This document shows positions 9,944 through 18,800 of a stretch of DNA of 64,000 nt, piece by piece. The notes beneath the pieces are model-generated. The model did no database searches, was not told the origin of the DNA, and saw only the letters and a list, made by a program, of their open reading frames with translations. Position 1 is the first letter of the stretch; each line of letters begins with the position of its first letter. Source of the stretch: Burkholderia pyrrocinia (GTDB taxonomy: Bacteria > Pseudomonadota > Gammaproteobacteria > Burkholderiales > Burkholderiaceae). The DNA is taken from contig NZ_CP024904.1 of NCBI RefSeq assembly GCF_003330765.1, positions 124,001 through 188,000 of the forward strand. The letters run 5' to 3'. Made by a program: the position numbers and the translations under genes.

Positions 9944-10858
9944 ATGGAAATCAAATGGATCGAGGATTTTCTCGCCCTCGCGCAATATCAAAGCTTTTCC
10001 CGGGCGGCTGAATTTCGCAACGTCACGCAATCGGGCTTCAGCCGCCGCATTCAGTCGCTCGAGCAGTGGATCGGCGCCGAGCTGATCGACCGCAGCAGCT
10101 TTCCTCCAGTGTTGACGCCGGCGGGGCGCCTCTTTCGCGAGACGGCCGAAGACGTGCTCAGCCGGTTGTTCGACACACGAGCGATTATCCGAACCGAGCA
10201 GCGAATTGCCGGCAAGAGCTTGCAGATCGCCGCGGGCCACACGATCGCGCTGAGTTTCCTGCCGGCCTGGCTCAAGGCGCTTGCACCGCATTTCGGCGAG
10301 GTGCGCGCGCGCGTCATTCCGACGAACGTCCATGACTCGATCCTGATGCTCGTCAACGGCAACTGCGAGCTCATGTTTGCCTATCACCATCCGGAGCTTC
10401 CGCTCCATCTCGACCCGGCGAAGTACGAGCACCTGACCGTGGGCCTCGACACGTTGATGCCGGCGTGCAGGCCAAACCGTCGATCGGCGCCGGCCTTTCG
10501 CCTGCCCGGAACGAAGCAGAACCCGCTGCCGCTTATTTCGTATACGGAAACCAGCTACTTCGGGCGGTGCCTCGCGTTGCTGCTCGGTCGCGCAGCGGAT
10601 GCGCCGGCCTTGCAGTTGCACTACGAGTCCGACATGGCCGAGGTGCTGAAGAAACTCGTGATGGAAGGCGAGGGCGTCGCGTGGCTGCCCAGGAGCGCGA
10701 TCGCCGCCGAACTGGCGGCCGGCGAACTCGTACCGGCCGGGCCGGCGGCGTGGAACCTGGAAGTCGAGCTGCGCGTATATCGCGACGTGTCCAATCGCAG
10801 TGAATTCCTGGACACGCTCTGGCAGCATCTGCGCGCGGAGCCTTCCCGGCTCGTCTAG
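9944..10858 (+). CDS. LysR-family transcriptional regulator
   Basis: A 304-residue LysR protein. The winged helix-turn-helix is at the N-terminus (SFSRAAEFRNVTQSGFSRRI, residues about 16-35), followed by a substrate-binding domain from about residue 90. The ATG at 9944 (MEIKWIEDFLALAQ) fits the usual LysR start; the 69 upstream in-frame codons lack family character. It is encoded on the same strand just ahead of the symporter and racemase, not divergently, and plausibly controls them in response to an amino or dicarboxylic acid; the inducer is not visible from sequence. Confidence 0.9.
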   Translation: MEIKWIEDFLALAQYQSFSRAAEFRNVTQSGFSRRIQSLEQWIGAELIDRSSFPPVLTPAGRLFRETAEDVLSRLFDTRAIIRTEQRIAGKSLQIAAGHTIALSFLPAWLKALAPHFGEVRARVIPTNVHDSILMLVNGNCELMFAYHHPELPLHLDPAKYEHLTVGLDTLMPACRPNRRSAPAFRLPGTKQNPLPLISYTETSYFGRCLALLLGRAADAPALQLHYESDMAEVLKKLVMEGEGVAWLPRSAIAAELAAGELVPAGPAAWNLEVELRVYRDVSNRSEFLDTLWQHLRAEPSRLV

Positions 10859-11040
10859 GGTTTTCCCGCCTTATGCGGAACTCGCATACCGCCATGATGC
10901 ACCGGCATCATGGTTTTATCGACCGTCCCTACCATTCGTTCCAACGGCAAATGTGACGCGTGGCCCGCGTCGCGCGGCCCTATTCGCAGCGCTCGTCGAT
11001 CGCCTCCCGGCGGTCGGGCGCCACCCACGGACGGATGGAC

Positions 11041-12315
11041 ATGAAAAATCGCCTTACCTTAAGTATTGCAGTCGGCATGATCCTCGGTGTCATCGCCGGC
11101 TATGCGTGTCACACGAGCATCTCGGACCCGGGCACGCTCAAGACGATTGCCGGTTATTTCTCGATCGTGACGGACATCTTTCTGCGGCTGATCAAGATGA
11201 TCATTGCGCCGCTGGTCTTTGCGACGCTCGTTTCCGGTCTCGCGGGCATGGACAGCGGCGAAGACGTCGGGCGCATCGGCCTTCGATCGGTCGGGTGGTT
11301 CGTCTGCGCATCGCTGATTTCGCTGGGCCTCGGCCTGGTCATGGCCAATGCGCTGCAGCCTGGAGCCGGTCTGAACCTCACGGAAACCGCGGGCGAGGTC
11401 AATGTCGGCTTGAATACCGCCGCGCTGAACGCGAGGGATGTGATCACGCATGCCTTCCCGACCAGCCTGCTCGATGCGATGGCGCGCAACGATATCCTGC
11501 AGATTCTGGTGTTCTCGGTCTTTCTCGGCATCGCGCTGAGTGCGCTGAAGCACGACAAGCGGGTCGGCATCGTCATCCAGTCGATCGACGGCATGGTACC
11601 GGTGATGTTGCGCCTGACGAACTACGTGATGCGCGCGGCGCCGCTCGGTGTGTTCGGTGCAATTGCTTCGTCGGTCACGCTGCGCGGGCTCGATGTGATC
11701 TACACGTACGGAAAGCTGATTGGTTCGTTCTATCTCGGGCTGCTGATCCTCTGGACGATTCTGATCGGCGTCGGGTATCTGTTTCTCGGGCGACGCGTCG
11801 GGGGCCTGCTGAAAGCCGTACGCGAACCCGCGCTGATCGCGTTCTCGACCGCGAGCAGCGAGGCCGCCTATCCGCGCCTGACCGAACAACTCGAGAAGTT
11901 CGGCGTCGACAAGAAGGTGGTCGGTTTCACGCTGCCTCTGGGTTACGCGTTCAACCTGGACGGTTCGATGATGTATCAGGCGTTTGCGGCCATCTTTATC
12001 GCGCAAGCCTTTGGCGTTCATATGCCGCTCTCGCAGCAGATCTTCATGTTGTTGATTCTCATGTTGAGCAGCAAAGGCATGGCAAGCGTACCGCGCGGAT
12101 CGGTGGTCGTTGTCGCGGCGGTCGCGCCGATGTTCCATTTGCCGGCCGCCGGCGTTGCAATGGTCCTGGCGATCGACCAGATTCTCGACATGGGCCGTAC
12201 GATGACGAACGTGATCGGCAACAGCGTGGCGACGGCGGTGATCGCGAAGTGGGAGGGCAGGCGAGCAGCGAAGTCGAGCGATGCCGTGTTCGACCGGTCG
12301 GAGCTGAACGCATGA
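11041..12315 (+). CDS. Dicarboxylate/amino acid:cation symporter (DAACS family)
   Basis: A 424-residue inner-membrane transporter of the GltP/DctA fold. The serine-rich re-entrant loop reads FSTASSEAAYPRL and the substrate-site helix reads GYAFNLDGSMMYQ, followed by a conserved AAIFIAQAFG and, near the end, MGRTMTNVIGNSVAT. It imports glutamate, aspartate or C4-dicarboxylates with protons or sodium; which one cannot be read here. Starts at 11035 and 11041 are both possible; MKNRLTLSIAVGM is the usual family N-terminus. Its TGA overlaps the ATG of the racemase by 4 bp (ATGA), indicating coupled translation and pointing to aspartate or glutamate as substrate. Confidence 0.92.
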   Translation: MKNRLTLSIAVGMILGVIAGYACHTSISDPGTLKTIAGYFSIVTDIFLRLIKMIIAPLVFATLVSGLAGMDSGEDVGRIGLRSVGWFVCASLISLGLGLVMANALQPGAGLNLTETAGEVNVGLNTAALNARDVITHAFPTSLLDAMARNDILQILVFSVFLGIALSALKHDKRVGIVIQSIDGMVPVMLRLTNYVMRAAPLGVFGAIASSVTLRGLDVIYTYGKLIGSFYLGLLILWTILIGVGYLFLGRRVGGLLKAVREPALIAFSTASSEAAYPRLTEQLEKFGVDKKVVGFTLPLGYAFNLDGSMMYQAFAAIFIAQAFGVHMPLSQQIFMLLILMLSSKGMASVPRGSVVVVAAVAPMFHLPAAGVAMVLAIDQILDMGRTMTNVIGNSVATAVIAKWEGRRAAKSSDAVFDRSELNA

Positions 12316-13772
12316 CGGGCCCGGAAATCATGAATGCCCGGCGAAAATTCGGTGTGGTCGGTGGCCTCGGGCCGCTGGGGAGCGCCGACGTTTTCTTCAA
12401 GCTGGTGAAGGCAACGCCTGCATCGTCCGACGAGGAGCACGTCGAGCTGATCTTCGAGCAATACCCGTTCAAGGGATCGGGGGCGGGCAGTGCGGCGACC
12501 ATCGAACGCAAGCTGTACGTGTTCGACATGATTCGGGCGTTCGAGATGCGCGGCGTGACGACGGTGGTGCTTCCGTGCTTTCTGAGCCACACGTTCATCG
12601 ACGAGCTGAAGGCGAATACGCGCCTGCCTATCGTGGATATCGTGGAAGCCGTTCGCAGCCACGTACAGTGCAAGTATCCCGACGCGACGCGCATCGGCGT
12701 GATGGCCTCGGACTACGTGCGGGCCAACGGACTGTTCGACAGGTACTTCCCGTTACCGCAATTCGAAATCGTCTATCCGCGCTCGCACGAGGGTATCGAC
12801 CTCGTGACCGAAGCCATCTACGGATCCGATGGCATCAAGCGCGGCAATCTTCGGGGCCGTCCGGCCGAACTGTTGCGCCGCGCATGCGAGGACCTTGTCG
12901 ATCAGGGCGTACAGGTCATCGTCCCCGGCCTGACCGAGATTGCGCTGGTCGCGGATGAAATCGGCCCGCAGCGGGTGCCGCTCGTGGATTCGAATCTGGC
13001 GTATGCGCAGTACGCCGTGACCGGGCAGTCGGGTTCGTGCGCGGCGACGTTCAAGATCGGCGTGGTCGGCGGCGTTGGACCGGCCGCGACGGTCGATTTC
13101 CTGGACAAGATCGTTCGCAACACGCCAGCGTCGCGCGATCAGGAACATATCAAGCTGCTGGTCGAACATAATCCGCAGATTCCAGACCGGACCGAAAATC
13201 TGGTGGGCACCGGCGCGGATCCGACGATCTCCTTGTACGCGACATGCAAGAAGCTCGAGGACGGCGATGCCGACGTTATCGCGATTCCGTGCAATACCGC
13301 GCATGCGTTTGTCGAGCGGATTCAGCCCTACCTCGGTATTCCGATCGTCAATATGCTGACCGTCACGGTCGCCTACCTGCGCGACACCTGTCCGGCGCTG
13401 CGGGAAGTTGGCGTGCTGGCGACGTCCGGTACGATCGAAAGCGGTGTCTATAAAAAGGCACTGGAGTCGCAAGGGCTTCGGCAAGTGGCGCCGGGGCCGG
13501 CGTTGCAGGCGCGCGTGATGGAAGCGATCTACGGAAAGCAGGGCGTCAAGGCCGGCTTCACGACCGGACAGTGCGAGGAAGATATCGGCGCCGCCATCGA
13601 GGCACTGATTGCCGAGGGCGTGAGCGTGATCGTGCTTGGATGTACCGAACTGCCGATCCTGCTTCCGGGCGGAGAATACGTCGCGCGGAACGGGAGTCGG
13701 GCAACGCTCGTCGATCCGACCGACGTGCTCGCCCGCACATGCATTGCCTATGCGATGGCGGCGGGCGGCTGA
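12312..13772 (+). CDS. Tandem-fused aspartate/glutamate racemase-family protein
   Basis: 486 residues comprising two Asp/Glu racemase domains of about 240 residues each (the usual enzyme is a single domain). The C-terminal domain starts near FKIGVVGGVGPAAT (about 247) and has both catalytic cysteines, Cys327 in IPCNTAH and Cys444 in LGCTELP. The N-terminal domain (GVVGGLGPLGSAD) keeps the first Cys (Cys89 in LPCFLSH) but has Gly206 where the second belongs (VPGLTEI). Thus one half looks competent for cofactor-independent racemisation and the other degenerate. It is translationally coupled to the amino acid symporter, so imported L- or D-Asp/Glu is the likely substrate. A role as a related isomerase or hydantoin racemase is possible but less likely. 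Confidence 0.9.
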   Translation: MTGPEIMNARRKFGVVGGLGPLGSADVFFKLVKATPASSDEEHVELIFEQYPFKGSGAGSAATIERKLYVFDMIRAFEMRGVTTVVLPCFLSHTFIDELKANTRLPIVDIVEAVRSHVQCKYPDATRIGVMASDYVRANGLFDRYFPLPQFEIVYPRSHEGIDLVTEAIYGSDGIKRGNLRGRPAELLRRACEDLVDQGVQVIVPGLTEIALVADEIGPQRVPLVDSNLAYAQYAVTGQSGSCAATFKIGVVGGVGPAATVDFLDKIVRNTPASRDQEHIKLLVEHNPQIPDRTENLVGTGADPTISLYATCKKLEDGDADVIAIPCNTAHAFVERIQPYLGIPIVNMLTVTVAYLRDTCPALREVGVLATSGTIESGVYKKALESQGLRQVAPGPALQARVMEAIYGKQGVKAGFTTGQCEEDIGAAIEALIAEGVSVIVLGCTELPILLPGGEYVARNGSRATLVDPTDVLARTCIAYAMAAGG

Positions 13773-14031
13773 GCCGGCTTCCAGTTTGGGGCCGGCATCG
13801 ATGACGCGATCGATGCCCGTCGGGCTCGAGGCGTGGTTCAAGCGCCTCGGCATTGGATCAGGTTTTGTCGGCATCGCCGGCGCCCGGCCCGGACACGCGC
13901 GTGACGAAATGGCGTCCGGACGAGGGCGCCGCCGCGTAGTCCTTTCCTTGTACGAGGAAAATGCGTCATTCAGCAACCGGACCGCACTCGATATTCTTGC
14001 GGCGGCAGTGGGCGCACCCGCCGATCATCGT

Positions 14032-14774
14032 TCAGCGTGCACTGTCGATGATCGAACCACCGTCCGGCGTGAGGCTGTATCCCGTCAGGAACTGTGCGTC
14101 CTTGCTCGCCAGGAACAGGACGACCGGCGCGATGTCATCGTCTGGCGTTCCGAAGCGGTCGAGCGGGTTGGTCGGTGGCGGCACGTCGGCGTCTTCGCCC
14201 CACGTTTGCGCCAACGGCAGCACGTTATTGACCGTGATCTTGTCCGCCGCCCATTCGCGTGCGGCGGTTCTCGTCAGCGCGCGCACCGCTTCTTTCGCCA
14301 TGTTGTACGGACCGTACCCGGCCAGCCCCATGACCCCGGCCATCGAGCCGAAGTTGATCACGCGACCTTCACCGCTCGCTTTCAGGTGCGGGTAGGCCGC
14401 CTGCATCATTCTCAGGTATGAGATGGGACCGAGTTCGAAGTTCCGCTGGAGTTTCTCCACCGACAGGTCGACGATCGACGAGAACGGTGCCGATGGATCG
14501 AATGCGTTGTTGACGAGTATGTCTATTCCACCGCAGGTTGCGACTACCTTGTCGACGGTTGCGTTGATCTGGTCGGCATTGCCGAGATCGCACGGCACGC
14601 CGAGCGCGTTGCCGCCGGCAGCCTCGATGTCGGCCACGACCGCATCGACGTTGGGGGGGTGAGCGAGACAACCGCTACCGTGGCGCCCTCGGCTGCGAAC
14701 CGTTTCGCGGTGGCGCGTCCGATTCCTCGGCCGGCGCCCGTGACGATGGCAATTTTCCCGCTGAGTCGGGCCAT
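14032..14774 (-). pseudogene. SDR-family oxidoreductase, frameshifted in a C7 tract
   Basis: From ATG at 14774 the reading begins with an SDR Rossmann motif ([16 protein letters not shown]) but leaves frame at a run of seven G (plus strand 14653-14659). Adding one base there restores ...[15 protein letters not shown] and joins the rest: VNNAFDPS, the catalytic Tyr and Lys in YGPYNMAKEA, and the end at 14032. Restored length is about 247 residues, normal for a classical NAD(P)-dependent SDR. The cause may be a true mutation, slippage-based phase variation or a homopolymer sequencing error. It lies 11 bp after the DoxX-like gene, in the same operon, opposite an HxlR regulator. The substrate is unknown. 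Confidence 0.85.
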
Positions 14775-14785
14775 GACGTTCTCCT

Positions 14786-15193
14786 TCAGCTAACTGCTGT
14801 GTGATGCATCGTCGCGACCGGGCCATAAGGCGACGGGATGTCGCGCGCTGCGTTTTGCGTGGTGAATGAAACGAAGAGGCATGCGAGGCCGACCGCTGCC
14901 GGCAGCGCACCGGCCGGCTTGCGAACCCCGACGTGTGCCAGTGCCGAGAGCAGCAGGTGATAGAAGATGCCGGCGTAGGCGAGATCGCTGAGCGGCACGC
15001 CAATGCGTGTGAGGATGGCTGCCACGGCGAGAATCTTCGCGATGGTCAGGATCGAGACGAGGTAGGCGGGGTAGCCGAATCCGGCGAGGATCTTGCGAAC
15101 CCGATCCCGCTTGACGATGTATAGCGTCGCGGACGCTAGATATAGCAGCGACAGCAATGCCGTGCTGATCCAGTATGCGTAATTTACCGCCAT
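14786..15193 (-). CDS. DoxX-like membrane protein
   Basis: 135 residues with four hydrophobic segments and the DoxX-like opening [19 protein letters not shown]. The ATG at 15193 has AGGA ten bases upstream and is preferred over one at 15235. DoxX-family proteins are small inner-membrane proteins of unclear chemistry, often tied to quinone, thiosulfate or oxidative-stress metabolism. The gene precedes the SDR by 11 bp and is divergent from an HxlR regulator, a common arrangement for electrophile- or aldehyde-responsive units. Confidence 0.75.
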   Translation of the reverse strand: MAVNYAYWISTALLSLLYLASATLYIVKRDRVRKILAGFGYPAYLVSILTIAKILAVAAILTRIGVPLSDLAYAGIFYHLLLSALAHVGVRKPAGALPAAVGLACLFVSFTTQNAARDIPSPYGPVATMHHTAVS

Positions 15194-15288
15194 TTTTACG
15201 GGTTCCTGAAGTTTGTCGATATCGACGTGACTCAAGAATGTCGTCTAAGATGAAAGCCCGCAAGTAGGATGATTTTCTGTCTGCTGGT

Positions 15289-15687
15289 ATGGAAAAGATG
15301 ACTAATGACGACGCCGGCGAAGTGAACATGCACGACGAAATGCGGCGTGCATTTGCGTTGCTGTCAGGCAAGTGGAAGCTGGAGATCATGTGGTTGCTCA
15401 ACCAGCGAATCTATCGATTTGGAGAACTACGAAAATCGATTCCGGGCATTACGCAGCACATGCTGACGGCGCAACTTCGGGAACTCGAAGCGGACGGCCT
15501 GATAACCCGCACGGTTTTCGCGGAAGTGCCGCCGCGCGTCGAATACGAAATTACCGCGAAGGCGCGTGGGCTGGGACCGACGATGGAGGCGCTGACAGCG
15601 TGGTGGAACGAATATGGGCGCAGCGTGCCGGTCAAGCCGACGACGCGCGGACGCAAAGCCAACGCAGTCAAGTCGAAACCGGAATGA
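15289..15687 (+). CDS. HxlR-family transcriptional regulator
   Basis: A 132-residue winged-helix protein with the HxlR core: LSGKWKLEIMWLL, then RFGELRKSIPGITQHMLTAQLRELEADGLI and the wing VPPRVEYEITAKA. Members are DNA-binding repressors or activators that often sense electrophiles or quinones and control divergent genes. It is divergent from the DoxX-SDR operon, with 95 bp between starts, so that operon is its probable target. Starts at 15289 and 15298 are both possible. HxlR proteins often sense through an N-terminal Cys; none is present here. Confidence 0.88.
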   Translation: MEKMTNDDAGEVNMHDEMRRAFALLSGKWKLEIMWLLNQRIYRFGELRKSIPGITQHMLTAQLRELEADGLITRTVFAEVPPRVEYEITAKARGLGPTMEALTAWWNEYGRSVPVKPTTRGRKANAVKSKPE

Positions 15688-15726
15688 CCATGGGCGTTTC
15701 CGGGCCTTCGCTCCGGCCATGGAAAA

Positions 15727-15742
15727 CTGTATGAATATACAG
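15727..15742 (+). promoter_or_regulatory. LexA-type SOS box upstream of uvrA paralog
   Basis: CTGTATGAATATACAG fits the CTGT-N8-ACAG palindrome bound by LexA in beta- and gammaproteobacteria. A TATAGT hexamer that could serve as a -10 element begins two bases downstream (15744). It sits between the HxlR stop and the uvrA start at 15870, on the correct side to control the latter. Confidence 0.75.
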
Positions 15743-15869
15743 TATAGTATCCGTCGAATTCGAGCCGCGCGGGCGCACCCCTTGCGGCACGTGCGCCGCG
15801 CCTGCGGGTATCCGCCGCAGCGTTCCGGCACCGTGAACTCTGGCTAACTTATTCAGACGGGCAGGCAAA

Positions 15870-18800
15870 TTGTCATCCAGCAATCTGATCCGCATTCGCG
15901 GAGCACGTCAGCACAATCTCAAGAATATCGATCTCGACCTGCGTACCGGCGAAATGACGGTCGTCACCGGCCCGTCGGGCTCCGGCAAGTCGAGCCTCGT
16001 GTTCGACACGCTGTACGCGGAAGGCCAGCGGCGCTATGTCGAGACGTTCAGCGCGTACGCGCGGCAGTTCCTCGACCGGATGGACCGGCCGCAGGTCGAG
16101 CGCGTCGACGGCGTGCCGCCCGCGATCGCGATCGACCAGACCAACCCGGTCCGCAGTTCGCGTTCGACCGTCGGCACGATGACCGAGCTGAACGACCACC
16201 TGAAGCTGCTGTACGCGCGCGCGGCCGAGTTGTTCGACCGCCAGACCGCGCGGCAGGTGCGGCACGACACGCCGGAGACGATCTACGCGGATCTCGTCGC
16301 GCGCACGCAGGCGGACGATCCGCGCGTCGTCGTCACGTTCCCGGTCGAGCTGCCGGAAACGGCATCCGACGACGAAGTCGCGCAGTGGCTGTCGGCGAGC
16401 GGCTATACGCGCGTGCAGGCGCAGCGCGAAGTCGCGTCGCCCACCGGGCCGCGCAAGGTGCTCGACGTGGTGGCCGACCGCTTCCGCGTGCAGCAGGCCG
16501 ACAAGGTGCGCGTGGTCGAGGCGATCGAGGCGTCGCTGAAGCGCGGCGGCGGGCGCGTGAACGTCTACGTGCTCGCGCCGGAGCCGGAAAACGCCGGCGG
16601 CGCGGCCGCGGAGCCGCAGGTGTGGCGCTTTTCCACCGGGCTCCATGATCCCGACAGCGACCTGCGCTACGCGGAGCCGCAGGCGGCGCTGTTCTCGTTC
16701 AACTCGGCCTACGGCGCGTGCGAAACCTGTCGCGGCTTCGGCCGCGTGATCGGCGTCGATCTCGGCCTCGTGATTCCCGACGCGCGCAAGACGCTGCGCG
16801 GCGGCGCGATCAAGCCGATGCAGACACCCGCGTGGAAGGAGTGCCAGGACGACCTGATGCGCTACGCGGCGAAGGCCGGGATCCAGCGCGATACGCCTTG
16901 GGCCGAGCTGTCGGACGCCGAGCGCGACTGGGTCGTCAACGGGTCGCCGGACTGGAACGGCAAGTGGCAGAGCCAGTGGTACGGCGTGAAGCGCTTCTTC
17001 GGCTACCTCGAATCGAAAGCGTACAAGATGCATATCCGCGTGCTGCTGTCGAAATACCGCAGCTACACGCCGTGCGACGTGTGCGGCGGCGCGCGCCTGA
17101 AGACGGAATCGCTGCAATGGCGGCTCGGCTCGAAGGCGAACGCCGATGGCGTGCTCGCGCCGGCCGATCGCTTCATGCCGCGCGGCGTCGACTGGAGCCG
17201 CGCGCAGCTCGAAGCGCTGCCGGGCCTGACCGTGCACGACCTGATGCTGTTGCCGATCGAGCGCATCCGCCGCTTCTTCGATGAAGTCAGCCTGCCGAGC
17301 GCGCTGCTCGACGATGCGCTGAAGCTGCTGCTCGCCGAAGTGCGTACGCGCCTGAAATACCTGTGCGACGTGGGGCTCGGCTACCTGACGCTCGATCGGC
17401 AGAGCCGCACGCTGTCGGGCGGCGAGGTGCAGCGGATCAACCTGACGACGGCGCTCGGTACGTCGCTCACGAAAACGCTGTTCGTGCTCGACGAACCGAG
17501 CATCGGGCTGCATCCGCGCGATCTCACGCGGATCGTCGAGGCGATGCATCGGCTGCGCGACGCGGGCAATACGCTGGTGGTCGTCGAGCACGATCCATCG
17601 GTGATGCTCGCGGCCGACCGGCTGATCGACATGGGGCCCGGCCCGGGCGAGCGCGGCGGCACGATCGTCTATGACGGCACGCCGGGCGACATCCGTTCGG
17701 CGCACACGCTGACGGGTGAATATCTCGGCGGCCGCAAGCATGTCGCGCACGCGTCGAACTGGGCGCGCCGGCCGGTCGATGCGCACACGCCGCGCATCGT
17801 GCTCGACGGCGCAAGCGAACACAACCTGCGCGATGTAACGGTCGAGATTCCGCTGCAACGGCTCGTTTGCGTGACCGGCGTGTCGGGTTCCGGCAAGTCG
17901 ACACTGCTGCAGGACGTGCTCTATCCGGCGATGGCGCGGCACCACGGCAAGGCGACCGAGTCGCCGGGCGCGTTCCGCGGCCTCACGGGCGCCGACCAGG
18001 TGGGCGATGTCGTGTTCGTCGACCAGTCGCCGATCGGCAAGACCACGCGCTCGAACCCGGCGAGCTATGTCGGCGCGTTCGACGAGATCCGCAAGCTGTT
18101 CGCGAAGGCGCCGCTCGCGCTGCAGCGCGGCTACGGCGCCGGCACGTTCAGCTTCAACTCGGGCGACGGCCGCTGCCCGACCTGCGGCGGCTCGGGCTTC
18201 GAGCACATCGAGATGCAGTTCCTGAGCGACGTCTACCTGCGCTGCCCGGACTGCGACGGCAGCCGTTACCGCGCCGAGATTCTCGAAGTGCGCATCGAGC
18301 GCGACGGCCGTGCGCTGAACATCGCCGACGTGCTCGACCTGACCGTCAGCGAAGCGGCCGCGTTCTTCGCGACCGACGCCGAAGTGCTGCGCGTGCTGCA
18401 GCCGATCGTCGACGTCGGGCTCGAATACGTGAAGCTCGGCCAGCCGGTGCCGACGCTGTCGGGCGGCGAAGCGCAGCGGCTGAAGCTGGCCGGCTTCCTC
18501 GCCGAATCCGCGGCGGCCGGCAACGGCCGCCGGGTGGTCACGGCAGAGGCGCGCGTCGCGCGTGCGCGCTTGTTCATGTTCGACGAGCCGACCACCGGGC
18601 TGCACTTCGACGACATCGCGAAGCTGATGCAGGCGTTCGGCAAGCTGCTCGCGGCCGGCCATTCGCTGATCGTGATCGAGCACAACCTCGACGTGATCCG
18701 CGCAGCCGACTGGCTGATCGATCTCGGCCCGGAAGGCGGCGATGGCGGCGGCCTCGTGCTGTGCGCGGGCACGCCCGACGACGTGAAAGCCTGCGCCGAG

